Source: Aquimarina spinulae
GTDB lineage: Bacteria; Bacteroidota; Bacteroidia; Flavobacteriales; Flavobacteriaceae
Assembly: GCF_943373825.1 (NCBI RefSeq)
Contig: NZ_CALSBP010000002.1
Location: 3,089,501-3,153,500 of the forward strand
Direction: 5' to 3'
DNA: 64,000 nt
The notes under the pieces are model-generated. The model was not told the DNA's origin, searched no databases, and saw only the letters and a program-made list of their open reading frames with translations. Shown here in pieces: positions 37,265 to 47,817 of the stretch (the first letter of the stretch is position 1; each line of letters opens with the position of its first letter). The position numbers were made by a program, and so were the translations under genes.

Positions 37265-39658
37265 TTATTCATTTATTTCTTGGGTTTGGATTGGTGTATT
37301 ATCGAATGCGAGTGTTGTATCAATTTTCTTCTCCTGATACTCTTCTATTGCAAACCCTTTTTTAATAACTACAGCATCATTTATTACAAATGGTTTAGGC
37401 ATCATATTTTTATTTCTCGACGGGATTGAGAAATGTTCATTGGTAAGCAAATCATATGAAGATTCATATAAAACAAATTTTGGTAGTGAATCCTTATGAA
37501 ACTGCATTTGTAATTCTAGAGGTTGGTTTTTACTTACATGATAAGTAAGCAGGTTTTGACTCCACCTTTTTGTAAACGCATTGTAGGTTTTGCCATTAGA
37601 GTAATCAAAATCTATTGCGGTTTCACCATTAACTCGTAAAGCGTTAAAATTAAACAAGGTTTCGGTATATAAATCAACCCTTTGGATATCTCGCTGAGGT
37701 GCAATACATAACTCCAGATGCCTCAGGTTTCCGATTATAGTATCTTTACTAATGTCTAATTTTGGTTGTCTTATATTTTTAATAGGAGCTTGATTGGCAT
37801 AAGCAAAAGATCTTCTGTATTTGCTTTGTAGTGTATTTGCATTATAAGTCTCGGCAATGTTTTCTTCTGGGTTGATGTAATTTTGCGTCCAGGCATCAAG
37901 AATATTATCATAAGAAGCCCAAACGGCCTTATTTTGATCGGTATCCAAGATATAGACAAGACTATTAGGTTTTTGTCGTTTTTCGGTAAAATCTGATTTT
38001 ATATGTGCAGCAATAAAGAAAACTAAACTTAGGAGAAGACATAAATTGCCAAATAGTTTTTTTCTTTTGTAGAATCCAAATACTGGGATTAATACACCAA
38101 ACAACAGTACTGATAATACGGCAGAGACAAAAAGAATCTTTAAGCCTAAAGCCACGGGAAAAGATGCAATAAAAGGAGATACGATAAAGATAGCTGGTAG
38201 TGCCAAAACAACCATTAATATTGGATTAGGTCTTTTTTGCCGAATAAGAACAACTAATGATATCAATCCAAATAATACAATGATTATAAAATAACTTGCA
38301 CCTTTAAGATATAAAGCTGCCAGGGTACAAATAATTAACCAAATAAACAATGGACCTATGAGTAAACTAGCTTGATTTTTACTTTTACTAAATCGGGCAT
38401 ATACCTTAAAACAAATGGCTATAGATAATAAAACAAAGACGGCAATGTACTGATACCCGTTATACGTAAATCCATGTTGAATTTCATTATAATGAGGATA
38501 GATAATCTTAATCAACTGCCACCCTCCAAAAGTTAAACCTCCTGCAATTATCAGGCATAAAAGGAAACCTCCTAATCCTACTAAAACTTCTCTGAAATCT
38601 ATTCGATATGCAAATTTTCCATAAAAAATTAATCCTATAAATAAGATAATCGCAATGATTAATAAAATATATATCCAACTAAAAGGATATTTAACAAGGT
38701 TAAAAATTGGAGCATTAAAATAAATATAATCCCGATCAGATTTAAGGATGTCTAGATCGACTTCAGAAAAGTAGGAGAGTAGAGGCATGAGGTAACTCCC
38801 TTGATGCTGTAATGTGTTTAGATCTAGGTTTTGCCATATGTCATTGGCTGTATGATAATCAAAATGATCATCGATAAAAGCAAAGTTGAATCCTTCGATA
38901 TTTCCTTGTTCTCTTAAAACTGTAAGATCGGTATCATTAGGTAGCATTTTGTAAATGCTATAAGCAAGAGAATTAGTAACAGGATATTTTACACCAGCTT
39001 TAGAGAATTCATCGATCATTTTTCCATTCTTACCATTGGTCTCTATAAGCATATAAGAATTACCGCCACTTCCTCTAGCTTCAAAATTAAGAGCAAGCCC
39101 AACATTTTTGGCCGACGGATATTTTTTTATAAAAAGATCTGCCCCATTAAGTCCAAGTTCCTCTCCGTCAGTAATACAAATGATAATATCATTTTTAGGA
39201 ACCTTATTTGTAGCCAAATATGCTCTGATTCCCTCAAGGATAGTTGCAACACCACTACCTGCATCACTAGCACCATATGAAGAATGTGGAGAACTGTCAT
39301 AATGAGACATGAGTACCAGAGACTTTGTAGAATTGCTCCCCTTAATCTTTGCAATGATATTTTCGGGTTTGCTTATTGTCCCTCCATCAGAAATAGAAAT
39401 ACCTTCTTGAATTTCGGGCTGCAGCCCCAGTTTTTTTAATTCATCCAGGATATATGTTTTCGTTTCTTCATGTGCAGAGCTACCCAGGTAATGGCATTCT
39501 TTAGAGATGTTTTTTACATGTTCTAAAGCACGAAGTGTAGAAAATTCCTGTTTAGAGGTCTTGAGATCTGTTATTTTTTGTGGTTTACTGCTGTAAAATG
39601 TGTAAGCTAATGAAATAAAAATGAGGAGTAACGTAAGTAAAGAGGGAAACTTTCGCAT
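37265..39658 (-). CDS. M28 family metallopeptidase with membrane domain
   Basis: 797 residues from ATG at 39658, which opens a signal anchor (FPSLLTLLLIFISLAYTF). Peptidase core near residues 40-310 with zinc ligands in SHYDS, GASDAGSG, ITDGEELGL, and a final His in DDHFDYHTANDI. Eight or so membrane helices follow (residues about 325-560), then a soluble C-terminal part. This resembles the endoplasmic-reticulum Fxna/ERMP1-like arrangement also common in Bacteroidetes. Probably an aminopeptidase acting in the periplasm. The longer start at 39748 would bury the signal. Confidence 0.9.
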   Translation of the reverse strand: MRKFPSLLTLLLIFISLAYTFYSSKPQKITDLKTSKQEFSTLRALEHVKNISKECHYLGSSAHEETKTYILDELKKLGLQPEIQEGISISDGGTISKPENIIAKIKGSNSTKSLVLMSHYDSSPHSSYGASDAGSGVATILEGIRAYLATNKVPKNDIIICITDGEELGLNGADLFIKKYPSAKNVGLALNFEARGSGGNSYMLIETNGKNGKMIDEFSKAGVKYPVTNSLAYSIYKMLPNDTDLTVLREQGNIEGFNFAFIDDHFDYHTANDIWQNLDLNTLQHQGSYLMPLLSYFSEVDLDILKSDRDYIYFNAPIFNLVKYPFSWIYILLIIAIILFIGLIFYGKFAYRIDFREVLVGLGGFLLCLIIAGGLTFGGWQLIKIIYPHYNEIQHGFTYNGYQYIAVFVLLSIAICFKVYARFSKSKNQASLLIGPLFIWLIICTLAALYLKGASYFIIIVLFGLISLVVLIRQKRPNPILMVVLALPAIFIVSPFIASFPVALGLKILFVSAVLSVLLFGVLIPVFGFYKRKKLFGNLCLLLSLVFFIAAHIKSDFTEKRQKPNSLVYILDTDQNKAVWASYDNILDAWTQNYINPEENIAETYNANTLQSKYRRSFAYANQAPIKNIRQPKLDISKDTIIGNLRHLELCIAPQRDIQRVDLYTETLFNFNALRVNGETAIDFDYSNGKTYNAFTKRWSQNLLTYHVSKNQPLELQMQFHKDSLPKFVLYESSYDLLTNEHFSIPSRNKNMMPKPFVINDAVVIKKGFAIEEYQEKKIDTTLAFDNTPIQTQEINE

Positions 39659-39816
39659 GTGTGAGTATTGATTTAGGCTAAAGGTAAGAAATAAGCTACA
39701 ATTATTAAAAATATACCTTCCGAAATGATAATTGATGATTTCATTCAATAGTTAAAAAATGTTACTGATAAAGGTATAAAAATTAGATTTTAATTACATT
39801 AAAATTAAAGTCTAAC

Positions 39817-39847
39817 TTGAATAAGTTGTTGTAAATCACTATATTTA
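39817..39847 (+). promoter_or_regulatory. Possible promoter of CBS gene
   Basis: TTG (39817-39819), 20 bp, TATATTTA (39840-39847), start codon 24 nt later. The last base of the -7 box departs from the consensus. Confidence 0.4.
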
Positions 39848-39871
39848 AGATTCACTAAATCATTAGATATT

Positions 39872-40342
39872 ATGGGAATAATCAGTTTTCAAGGAGCTCG
39901 CTCTAAGACGAAGAAGCAGGATGAGACACTTATAAAAGTCTCGGATTATATGACAAGAGATTTGATTACATTTAGTCCTGATCAACCAGTTATGGAAGTT
40001 ATCGAGGCATTAGTAAAGCATAAAATATCAGGAGGACCTGTGGTTGACGATAATAATCAATTATTAGGTGTCATTTCTGAAGGTGATTGTATTAAACAAT
40101 TAAATGAAAGCCGTTATTATAATATGCCTATTGAAGATGCTAGAGTAGAAAAGTTTATGGCTAAAAATGTAGAAACAATAGATGGTAATCTCAATATTTT
40201 TGATGCAGCAAATAAATTTTTACAAACCAAAAGAAGACGCTTTCCTATTCTGGAAGATGGTAAACTAGTTGGGCAAATTAGTCAAAAAGATGTAATGAAA
40301 GCAGCATTAAAAATGAATAGCCAAAATTGGAGAAACCGGTAA
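39872..40342 (+). CDS. Tandem CBS domain protein
   Basis: 156 residues consisting almost only of two CBS motifs (VSDYMTRDLITFSPDQPVMEV and VEKFMAKNVETIDGNLNIFDAA), each ending in a typical GVISEGD or GQISQKD strand. Such free-standing pairs bind adenine nucleotides and regulate partners; the partner is not evident here. Confidence 0.9.
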   Translation: MGIISFQGARSKTKKQDETLIKVSDYMTRDLITFSPDQPVMEVIEALVKHKISGGPVVDDNNQLLGVISEGDCIKQLNESRYYNMPIEDARVEKFMAKNVETIDGNLNIFDAANKFLQTKRRRFPILEDGKLVGQISQKDVMKAALKMNSQNWRNR

Positions 40343-40384
40343 CCAAACAACAATAGAAGCTAAGAATAGCGGATTTAATAATTC

Positions 40385-40939
40385 TTATTTTTTATCAGAA
40401 CCCGTTATTCTAGTTTCGAAACCATCAATACTAAGAGCATTCTTTTCTTTTCGATAATTTTCTAATCGCTCTTCTCCTTGTTTTTCAGACCAGGATTTTA
40501 ATTGTGTTCTTTCTTCTTTAAAATCCATAAACGGAACAGCATATCCGCAAGAGGTTTGTACCATATCTACATGCATTTCAATGATTTGACGGGAACCAAT
40601 AATCTCGGGAAATAAATGAATATAATTATGATATGTTTCATCTTGTTTATGAAATATGCTGGCAGTTCCGTATAGTCTCAAGATTAAAGGTTTTCCTTCA
40701 AAAGCACAGAATAGAATAGTCATTCTATTATTTTTTATGACATGAGCAGCAGTTTCATTTCCACTCCCTGTAAGATTAAGCCATACAATTTTGTTTGGTC
40801 CAATAACCCGAAATGTATCCATTCCTTTAGGAGAAATATTAACCCGCCCTTCATTGGCTGCGGTTCCTACAAAGAAAACTTTTTGTTTTGCTATAAAATC
40901 TTTTAATTCTGAACTTATCTCGGTTAGTATTTTTGCCAT
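40385..40939 (-). CDS. Pyridoxamine 5'-phosphate oxidase-like protein
   Basis: 184 residues with a split-barrel flavin-binding fold: FFVGTAANEGRVNISPKGMDTFRVIGPNKIVWLNLTGSGNETAAHV, LILRLYGTA, then MVQTSCGYAVPFMDF. The latter motif is typical of the general-stress/PNPOx-like subgroup rather than true PdxH. Probably an FMN or F420-type reductase of unknown substrate. Confidence 0.87.
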   Translation of the reverse strand: MAKILTEISSELKDFIAKQKVFFVGTAANEGRVNISPKGMDTFRVIGPNKIVWLNLTGSGNETAAHVIKNNRMTILFCAFEGKPLILRLYGTASIFHKQDETYHNYIHLFPEIIGSRQIIEMHVDMVQTSCGYAVPFMDFKEERTQLKSWSEKQGEERLENYRKEKNALSIDGFETRITGSDKK

Positions 40940-40997
40940 TTTCTTAAGGTTATAATCTATTTATCATGAGTAGGCGATTCCCAGAAATAGGATTATT

Positions 40998-41345
40998 TTA
41001 ATTTCTTTTTACAATTGCATAGAAATCATTCTCTAACGGGAGATATCCCTGATCATATACAAAATAATAGGTGTTTCCGGTTTTGGTAATATAAATACTG
41101 GTAAAATGCTGAAAATCAAATCCCTTGGTTATCAGTTTTGTCTTAGTAGTTTTAGTTTTATCCTTTGGATTTAATTCTTCAAGAATTCGGTAGTTTTTGC
41201 GTAATAAGTTATTGATATTGCGTATCAAGTTTTTGCTATCCTTGTTGAGCTGATTGTTATATGCATTACGACAGTAATCACTGCAGAATTTTTTATCTGC
41301 CCTACCAATAATTTTGTCGCCACATACCGGACATTCTTTTTGCAT
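40998..41345 (-). CDS. Zinc-ribbon protein (DUF2116-like N-terminus)
   Basis: 115 residues. Four cysteines in CPVCGDKIIGRADKKFCSDYCRNAYNN make a treble-clef/zinc-ribbon similar to those of DUF2116 proteins. The C-terminal 60 residues are strand-rich (FQHFTSIYITKTGNTYYFVYDQGYLPLEN). Conserved small protein of unknown role; nucleic acid or protein binding is possible. Confidence 0.85.
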   Translation of the reverse strand: MQKECPVCGDKIIGRADKKFCSDYCRNAYNNQLNKDSKNLIRNINNLLRKNYRILEELNPKDKTKTTKTKLITKGFDFQHFTSIYITKTGNTYYFVYDQGYLPLENDFYAIVKRN

Positions 41346-41409
41346 TTAAAAAAGTATTTGATGTTGAAGATACAATAAATATCCGTTTACAAATGATTAA
41401 TATAAGGTA

Positions 41410-42312
41410 TTAAAAGAAAATATCTTGTGCTAATCTGTAGGTATTGGCGTGTGCTTCTATAATGGTCTTGATATCTGGAGAATAGCCACCTCCCATAGAA
41501 CACATTACTGGGATGTCAAGATCTTTGCATGTCTGAAGTACAAATCTGTCACGTTCTGCACAACCAGACAGAGTACATCCTAATTTCCCTAATTTATCGG
41601 TAGATAAGATGTCTACACCACTTAAATAATACATGAAATCAGGTTTCTGGTCATTGATAAGTTGAGGAAGAGTTTCTTTTAGGATTCTTAAGTATTCGTG
41701 ATCTTCGGTTTGATTGGGAAGTTCGATATCCAGATCAGATTTTTCTTTTTTAAATGGATAATTGTTTGCTCCATGCATCGAGAACGTGAATACAGTATCA
41801 TCACTTTCGAATATTTCTACGGTTCCGTTACCTTGGTGTACATCAAGATCTACGATTAGTATTTTTTTTGCTAAACCATGTTGCAAAAGGTATCGTGCTC
41901 CAATAGCTTGATCATTTAGTAGACAAAATGCTTCACCACGATCTGTATACGCATGATGAGTACCACCAGCAATATTCATGGCGACACCATATTGTATGGC
42001 ATATTCAGAAGCCTGAATCGTGCCATCGGCGATAATCATTTCACGATCAATGAGTTCTTTTGATAGCGGAAAACCAATTTTTCTGGCTGCTTTTGGGTTT
42101 AATGATAATTCGATAAGACTTGTATAATAGTCTTTTGTATGAACCGCCAGAATAAGTTGTGGATCCGGAATTTTGGGTTCAAAGAAATTCTCTTCTTTGC
42201 AGGTTCCTTCATAAAGCAATTGTTTAGGCAATAGCTCATATTTAACCATCGGGAATCGATGCTTTTCTGGCAAAGGATGTGTATAGATCGGGTGATATGC
42301 TATTTTGAGCAT
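41410..42312 (-). CDS. Histone deacetylase-like zinc hydrolase
   Basis: 300 residues. Arginase/deacetylase fold with NIAGGTHHAY, zinc ligands in VDLDVHQGNGT, HGANNYP and GVDILSTDKLG. Close to class IV HDAC/acetoin utilisation-type bacterial deacetylases. Removes acetyl groups from proteins or polyamines; substrate not known. Starts 5 nt before the end of metG on the same strand and is probably co-transcribed with it. Confidence 0.9.
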   Translation of the reverse strand: MLKIAYHPIYTHPLPEKHRFPMVKYELLPKQLLYEGTCKEENFFEPKIPDPQLILAVHTKDYYTSLIELSLNPKAARKIGFPLSKELIDREMIIADGTIQASEYAIQYGVAMNIAGGTHHAYTDRGEAFCLLNDQAIGARYLLQHGLAKKILIVDLDVHQGNGTVEIFESDDTVFTFSMHGANNYPFKKEKSDLDIELPNQTEDHEYLRILKETLPQLINDQKPDFMYYLSGVDILSTDKLGKLGCTLSGCAERDRFVLQTCKDLDIPVMCSMGGGYSPDIKTIIEAHANTYRLAQDIFF

Positions 42313-42317
42313 ATAAC

Positions 42318-44384
42318 TTAACTAATAACCGCCCCGGGATTTACTCCATCCTCGTCAGGATTTAAGAATACAAGTTTTCCTTCAGGTGTTTCGGTCATTA
42401 AGATCATTCCTTCACTTTCTACCCCACGTAATTTTCTTGGAGCAAGATTAACCAATACAGTTACTTTTTTGCCTACGATTTCTTCTGGAGAAAAGTGTTC
42501 GGCAATACCTGAAACGATCGTTCTGGTATTAATTCCTGTGTCTACTTTAAGTACTAAAAGCTTTTTGGCTTTAGGCATCTTCTCGGCTTCGATGATAGTC
42601 CCAACACGGATATCCAATTTGGTGAAATCATCAAAAGTCGCTGTATCTTTTTGTGGTTCTACCACTTTATTTTCAGCTTCGTTAGCTTTTTTAGTTGCTT
42701 CCAATTTGTCTAGTTGTTTTTGGATTTCGGCATCTTCGATTTTAGAGAATAACAATTCTCCTTTCTCGATTTGATGTCCTGCCGGAAGAAGTACCTCTTT
42801 TGTTGCAACTTCATTCCATGTAGATTCTTGATCAAGTCTCGAAGAGCCAAGAATTGTTTTTAATTTTCTTGAAGTGAATGGTAGAAATGGCTCTGATAGT
42901 GTAGCTAATGCAGATGCAATTTGCAAGGCAACATACATAATAGTTTTGGTACGCTCTTCGTCTGTTTTAATCAATTTCCAAGGTTCTTCGTCTGCCAGAT
43001 ATTTGTTCCCTAATCGAGCAACATTTAGTAATTCCTGACTGGCTTCTCTAAATCGATATCGTTCTATAGAACTCGAGATAACCGCAGGATAGGCTTTAAG
43101 TTCTGCTAAGGTTTGCTCATCAACTTCAGAAAAAGCGCCCGGTAATGGTATTACACCATCATAATATTTATTAGTCAATACAACTACTCGATTGATAAAG
43201 TTTCCGAATATGGCAACCAATTCGTTGTTATTTCGAGCCTGAAAATCTTTCCAGGTAAAGTCATTGTCTTTAGTTTCAGGAGCATTGGCAGTTAATGCAT
43301 ATCGTAATACATCCTGTTGATCAGGAAACTCTTCTAGATATTCATGTAGCCATACCGCCCAGTTCTTTGAAGTAGACAGTTTATTACCTTCGAGATTTAA
43401 AAACTCATTAGCAGGTACGTTTTCGGGGAGTATATAACTTCCTTCCGCTTTGAGCATACTCGGAAAAATAATACAGTGAAAAACTATATTATCTTTTCCT
43501 ATAAAATGAACTAATTTTGTGCTTTTATCTTTCCAATAAGGTTCCCAGTCTTTTCCTTCTCGTGCTGCCCATTCTTTGGTAGAAGAGATATATCCTATAG
43601 GAGCATCAAACCATACATATAATACTTTTCCCTCTGCACCAGCTACCGGAACCGGAATTCCCCAATCCAAATCACGTGTTACTGCACGAGGGCGTAATCC
43701 ATCATCTACCCAGGATTTGATTTGGCCATATACATTGGTTTTCCAATCTTTTTTATGCCCGTCTAGAACCCATTCTCTTAGAAAATTCTCATACTGATCT
43801 AATGGTAAAAACCAGTGTTTGGTTTGTTTTAGGATAGGCTCTGCACCAGAAATTGTTGATTTTGGATTGATAAGATCTGTTGCATTAAGAGAGCTACCAC
43901 AATTTTCGCATTGATCACCATATGCTTCTTCATGACCACACTTAGGGCAAGTACCTACTACAAATCGATCTGCCAGAAATTGATCGGCCTCTGGATCGTA
44001 TAGTTGTTCTGATGTTTCTTCTATAAATTTACCATCATCGTATAGTTTCTTAAAAAATTCTGAAGCGGTTTCGTGATGAATAGGAGCAGAGGTTCTTGAG
44101 TAATTATCAAATGAAATTCCAAAATCATTAAAAGACTTTTTAATGATTGTATGGTACTTATCTATAATTACTTGTGGTGAAACTCCTTCTTTTCTTGCTC
44201 GCATAGGAATAGCAGCGCCATGCTCATCACTACCACAAATAAAAGCAACATCATTGCCGGTCATTCTAAGGAAACGTGAGTAAATATCTGCTGGGATATA
44301 AACCCCTGCCAGATGGCCTATGTGAATAGGGCCATTGGTATATGGTAAAGCTGCTGTAATTGTATATCTTCCCGTCGTGCTCAT
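42318..44384 (-). CDS. metG: Methionyl-tRNA synthetase
   Basis: 688 residues from ATG at 44384 ([15 protein letters not shown]); the longer frame adds an unrelated tail. Signatures: [10 protein letters not shown] (HIGH), zinc knuckle [24 protein letters not shown] (KMSKS loop), and a C-terminal EMAP/Trbp111 tRNA-binding domain ([21 protein letters not shown]). Charges tRNA-Met and supplies initiator tRNA for formylation. Confidence 0.97.
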   Translation of the reverse strand: MSTTGRYTITAALPYTNGPIHIGHLAGVYIPADIYSRFLRMTGNDVAFICGSDEHGAAIPMRARKEGVSPQVIIDKYHTIIKKSFNDFGISFDNYSRTSAPIHHETASEFFKKLYDDGKFIEETSEQLYDPEADQFLADRFVVGTCPKCGHEEAYGDQCENCGSSLNATDLINPKSTISGAEPILKQTKHWFLPLDQYENFLREWVLDGHKKDWKTNVYGQIKSWVDDGLRPRAVTRDLDWGIPVPVAGAEGKVLYVWFDAPIGYISSTKEWAAREGKDWEPYWKDKSTKLVHFIGKDNIVFHCIIFPSMLKAEGSYILPENVPANEFLNLEGNKLSTSKNWAVWLHEYLEEFPDQQDVLRYALTANAPETKDNDFTWKDFQARNNNELVAIFGNFINRVVVLTNKYYDGVIPLPGAFSEVDEQTLAELKAYPAVISSSIERYRFREASQELLNVARLGNKYLADEEPWKLIKTDEERTKTIMYVALQIASALATLSEPFLPFTSRKLKTILGSSRLDQESTWNEVATKEVLLPAGHQIEKGELLFSKIEDAEIQKQLDKLEATKKANEAENKVVEPQKDTATFDDFTKLDIRVGTIIEAEKMPKAKKLLVLKVDTGINTRTIVSGIAEHFSPEEIVGKKVTVLVNLAPRKLRGVESEGMILMTETPEGKLVFLNPDEDGVNPGAVIS

Positions 44385-44429
44385 AATGCTAAAAAATAAG
44401 GCACAAAGGTAATAAAAACACTTGCAAAA

Positions 44430-44474
44430 TATAACCCCTGCATCATCCAATTATTTTGAATGAATGCAAGGGGT
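44430..44474 (-). terminator. Terminator of DUF1800/DUF1501 operon
   Basis: CCCCTGCAT (44435-44443) pairs with ATGCAAGGGG (44464-44473) with one bulged base, over a 20-nt loop. On the minus strand it is followed by TTATATTTT. Confidence 0.55.
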
Positions 44475-44487
44475 ACAGTAATCTATT

Positions 44488-46098
44488 TTATGAAATCAAA
44501 ATTGATTTACTATAATTACCATTATTGGTCTGAATCTGATATACATAAGGACCAGTACTTAGCCTTGTATTTGCAGATAGTTTTACATCGATAACATGTT
44601 CTCCTTCTGTTAATACCTCATTTCTTAAGGTAGCTACTTTTTGTCCTATCACGTTATAAAGTGCAATATCTACATGAGTGGTTTCGGGATTTGCAATATT
44701 TATATAGGTTTGACTGTCACTATAGGTAACGATGTGAGTAATTCCTTCTCCATCGATAGGGATATTAGGATTAATACCAGAGCAATTGAATCCTAAATCT
44801 AAGGATTCAAAAGAACTACCTAAAAGGACTCTTCCTACAGTATTTTCATCAATACATAACCAATCTTTCATTACCGTGGCATACACTTGTCTAAAATCGG
44901 TAGTATTAAATACATTACCTCCACGAGTTAAGTTCGATAAATCAGGATGTTCTCCTGCAAAACCATTTCCGTTAAGGGCAGAACCAAAAAACATGGTTGG
45001 TGCTGCAGTACCATGATCTGTTCCCAGAGATCCATTTTCTCTAAATCGTCTACCAAACTCAGACATAGTCATGGTAAGTACTTTGTCGTCCCATCCTGCT
45101 GCGGTAAGATCTTTATAGAAGTTACTTACGGCTTCAGAAAATGAATTAAGAAGCTCCTGGTGTCTTTGTATTTGATTGTTATGAGTGTCGAACCCGCCTA
45201 AAGTCACTAAGTATACTTTGGTTCCCAGATTTCCTTTGATTAACCTGGAAATAATACTTAATTGTCTACCCAGGCTATCATCAAGGTATCCTCCAAAATC
45301 GGTAGATCGTTCGTATGCTGAACTAATTACATCGGCATAGGTAAATGTAGTGTTTGTAACTTCTCTAAGATGCCTTACTCTGTCATCATAAGTACATTCT
45401 CCAAGACCATCTGTACTATACGAAGTCCCGTTCTCTGCAATCTGTAGTAATCTTCTGGGATCAGAAACGGCAAAAGAGAAATCATTCTCTGGTCCTTTAA
45501 AAATTAAGTTCCCAATACTTCCTATTTGTATAGAAGGAGGGCTGGCTGGTGGGTTAAAAATATAATCGGGATAAATTTCCTGAAAATATCTTCCCATAAA
45601 ACCGGTTCTGTCTTCTTCTTCTAAGTTAGTATTGGCATAGATATCAGAACCTCTAAAATGAGATAAAGATGAATCTTCGTATCCTACACCATGAACGACT
45701 CTCATTTGACCATCACCCCAAACACTTTCTAATTTGTTCATTGGTTTTGGCATGGCATAATCATCATCAAGCGTAATAAATTCACTTGGAGGGATTTTTA
45801 TAAGAGGCCTGGCATTGGCATAAATATCATAATCATAAACAGGTATAATGGTATTAAATCCATCATTACCTCCTTGTAATCTAACAAGAATTAAAATATT
45901 GTCATTTGGTGCCTGGCTAAGGGCTATTGATAAAGGGGAAGGTCGAGAAACCGAAAGAGGTGTATTACCCAACATCATTGATCCACCACCAACAAGGCCT
46001 AATGCCTGAAGGAAAGATCTTCTGTTCCATTTTATATGGTCTTCTGTATTACAAGACCCGTCTTTTTTTATATTTTGGGAGTGATTAGTTTCGCACAT
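44488..46098 (-). CDS. DUF1501 protein with Tat signal and T9SS sorting domain
   Basis: 536 residues. N-terminus NRRSFLQALGLVGGGSM is a Tat signal. The body is an alkaline-phosphatase-superfamily DUF1501 domain (LVRLQGGNDGFNTIIP, GGFDTHNNQ, MTMSEFGRRFRENGSLGTDHGTAAP). A C-terminal type IX sorting domain (TYINIANPETTHVDIALYNVIGQKVATL...). A Tat signal with a T9SS domain is notable because the latter usually follows Sec. Paired with DUF1800 just upstream; the pair is widespread but its reaction is unknown. Confidence 0.92.
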   Translation of the reverse strand: MCETNHSQNIKKDGSCNTEDHIKWNRRSFLQALGLVGGGSMMLGNTPLSVSRPSPLSIALSQAPNDNILILVRLQGGNDGFNTIIPVYDYDIYANARPLIKIPPSEFITLDDDYAMPKPMNKLESVWGDGQMRVVHGVGYEDSSLSHFRGSDIYANTNLEEEDRTGFMGRYFQEIYPDYIFNPPASPPSIQIGSIGNLIFKGPENDFSFAVSDPRRLLQIAENGTSYSTDGLGECTYDDRVRHLREVTNTTFTYADVISSAYERSTDFGGYLDDSLGRQLSIISRLIKGNLGTKVYLVTLGGFDTHNNQIQRHQELLNSFSEAVSNFYKDLTAAGWDDKVLTMTMSEFGRRFRENGSLGTDHGTAAPTMFFGSALNGNGFAGEHPDLSNLTRGGNVFNTTDFRQVYATVMKDWLCIDENTVGRVLLGSSFESLDLGFNCSGINPNIPIDGEGITHIVTYSDSQTYINIANPETTHVDIALYNVIGQKVATLRNEVLTEGEHVIDVKLSANTRLSTGPYVYQIQTNNGNYSKSILIS

Positions 46099-46104
46099 AA
46101 GATT

Positions 46105-47613
46105 TTATTTAAGTTGGAATTCTGGGATTTCTGCAATGTAATCTAGTAAAGCAGCAAATTGCTGGGGTACTTGAGGAAAACCTAAAGTCCACGTGCCATC
46201 TTCATAGTAATTGTCTGGGATACCATCAATTTTGAAAGCTCCTAAGGCTTCAGCAAAAGTAATGAGATCATTAATCCCTCTTGGAAAGAAATAATTTAGA
46301 ATAGTTCTTACCACAAGATCTACATCTGCGGTAGATACTAGCAGATTTCCATCGCTTTGTTCACCGATTGGCATTCCTACTAAAAAATCTCTAAATTGTT
46401 CCTGATTTTGGCTCCATGTGCGACTTACAATATATCGAATACTTTCCCAGCGACCGATCAATAAATCGGGGCTAATCCAGTCGTCATCGCCTTGCCAGCC
46501 TTCAACATCTATTGGGTTTAATACGTCTTGTCCCAATGTGCGTACTGTATTTCGGTAAAAATCGATATGATCTACATCTGCAGGTAGCGCAAATCCTAAT
46601 TCATTAAAAAAACTTATGTTTAAATCACAAGGGCTTTTGATAATTGCCCCTATAGCTTCTATATTAAAAAAATGTTCACTTTTAAATAATTGGCGAAGTA
46701 CTGCTGCTATTTGATAACCGCTTGTAATAAAAGTTTGCACCATTTGGGCAACAATAGCATCATTACAAGTAGGGCTTACAAAATAGGTGTACAGTTTTGC
46801 GCAAATAAAGGTTGCAACTTGATTACTTCTTTGTTGAAATAAAATATTAACAACATCGTCATAGGTCCAGTTTCCGGTTTGACCGAAAATAGTTTTGGAG
46901 TCATTGCTAAACTGTGCTGGATCAAAAAGAACATCTCCCCATGGGATATCATTTGTATTGACATACCCGGTTAGTGCTTTTGCTGTTTCCTGAATATCAT
47001 CTTCTGTATATGCATTGTCTACACCAAGGGTAAAAAGCTCATATAGCTCTCGGGCATAATTTTCATTAGGCCTATCCCTTATATTTTCATCACCATTAAG
47101 ATATACCAACATGGCATTCGATATACCTATATCGTATACAAAATCTCTAAAATTCCCCAAAGCGTGTATTTGAAGAAGATTGTAATACTGAGATTGATAT
47201 GCGGGGCTACGATAGGTATCATCTTCGGTGACAAAATGATTACTCCAAAATAAGGTAAGACGCTCTCTTACTTTGTTTTGAATCAAATCATTTATCATTT
47301 GATTTTTTCCTTGGGTTCGATAAAAACCTATATCATTATTGGGGTTAGCTGTCTCTGCAGCTTCAAATTGATCTCTATTCCATAAGCCCCATGCTGGAGG
47401 GGGAGTGGCATTTAGAGCAATAGCATCATCAATAAGCTGATCAACCAATGCAGAAGGATTGTTTTGAGCCAAAGCAGCAAGAACCTCTGCTTTTGATGCT
47501 CCAAAAGCAATTCTACGATACAAATGATTTATTTTGCTTACGTTCCAGGGGTTTCCTGGAGAAGGCACATATTCTGCTAGGGAAGCAAGATTACATGAAG
47601 TATCCGACATCAT
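46105..47613 (-). CDS. DUF1800 protein
   Basis: 502 residues from ATG at 47613; the TTG two codons earlier is less likely. HLYRRIAFGASKAEV is the family's opening motif, and NENYARELYELFTLGVDNAYTEDDIQETAKALTGY is its most conserved segment. No clear signal peptide, although its partner is exported. The stop is 6 nt before the DUF1501 ATG, so the two are one operon. Biochemical role unknown. Confidence 0.92.
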   Translation of the reverse strand: MMSDTSCNLASLAEYVPSPGNPWNVSKINHLYRRIAFGASKAEVLAALAQNNPSALVDQLIDDAIALNATPPPAWGLWNRDQFEAAETANPNNDIGFYRTQGKNQMINDLIQNKVRERLTLFWSNHFVTEDDTYRSPAYQSQYYNLLQIHALGNFRDFVYDIGISNAMLVYLNGDENIRDRPNENYARELYELFTLGVDNAYTEDDIQETAKALTGYVNTNDIPWGDVLFDPAQFSNDSKTIFGQTGNWTYDDVVNILFQQRSNQVATFICAKLYTYFVSPTCNDAIVAQMVQTFITSGYQIAAVLRQLFKSEHFFNIEAIGAIIKSPCDLNISFFNELGFALPADVDHIDFYRNTVRTLGQDVLNPIDVEGWQGDDDWISPDLLIGRWESIRYIVSRTWSQNQEQFRDFLVGMPIGEQSDGNLLVSTADVDLVVRTILNYFFPRGINDLITFAEALGAFKIDGIPDNYYEDGTWTLGFPQVPQQFAALLDYIAEIPEFQLK

Positions 47614-47817
47614 AGGCAATAGGGTTTAAAAGTAGAGTAACGGGGACAAAATTCCTTACAATATAATAGATTATAACGAAAGTATTTGTTAATTAGTATC
47701 TCAAAATTGAAAAAAAACAAGAAATGAACCTTATAAGAAGTCGTTGCTGTCTATAAGATGAATGTTTTTTTATCATAATAAATCTATTGCACTACTATTA
47801 AAAAAATAAACTCAAGA

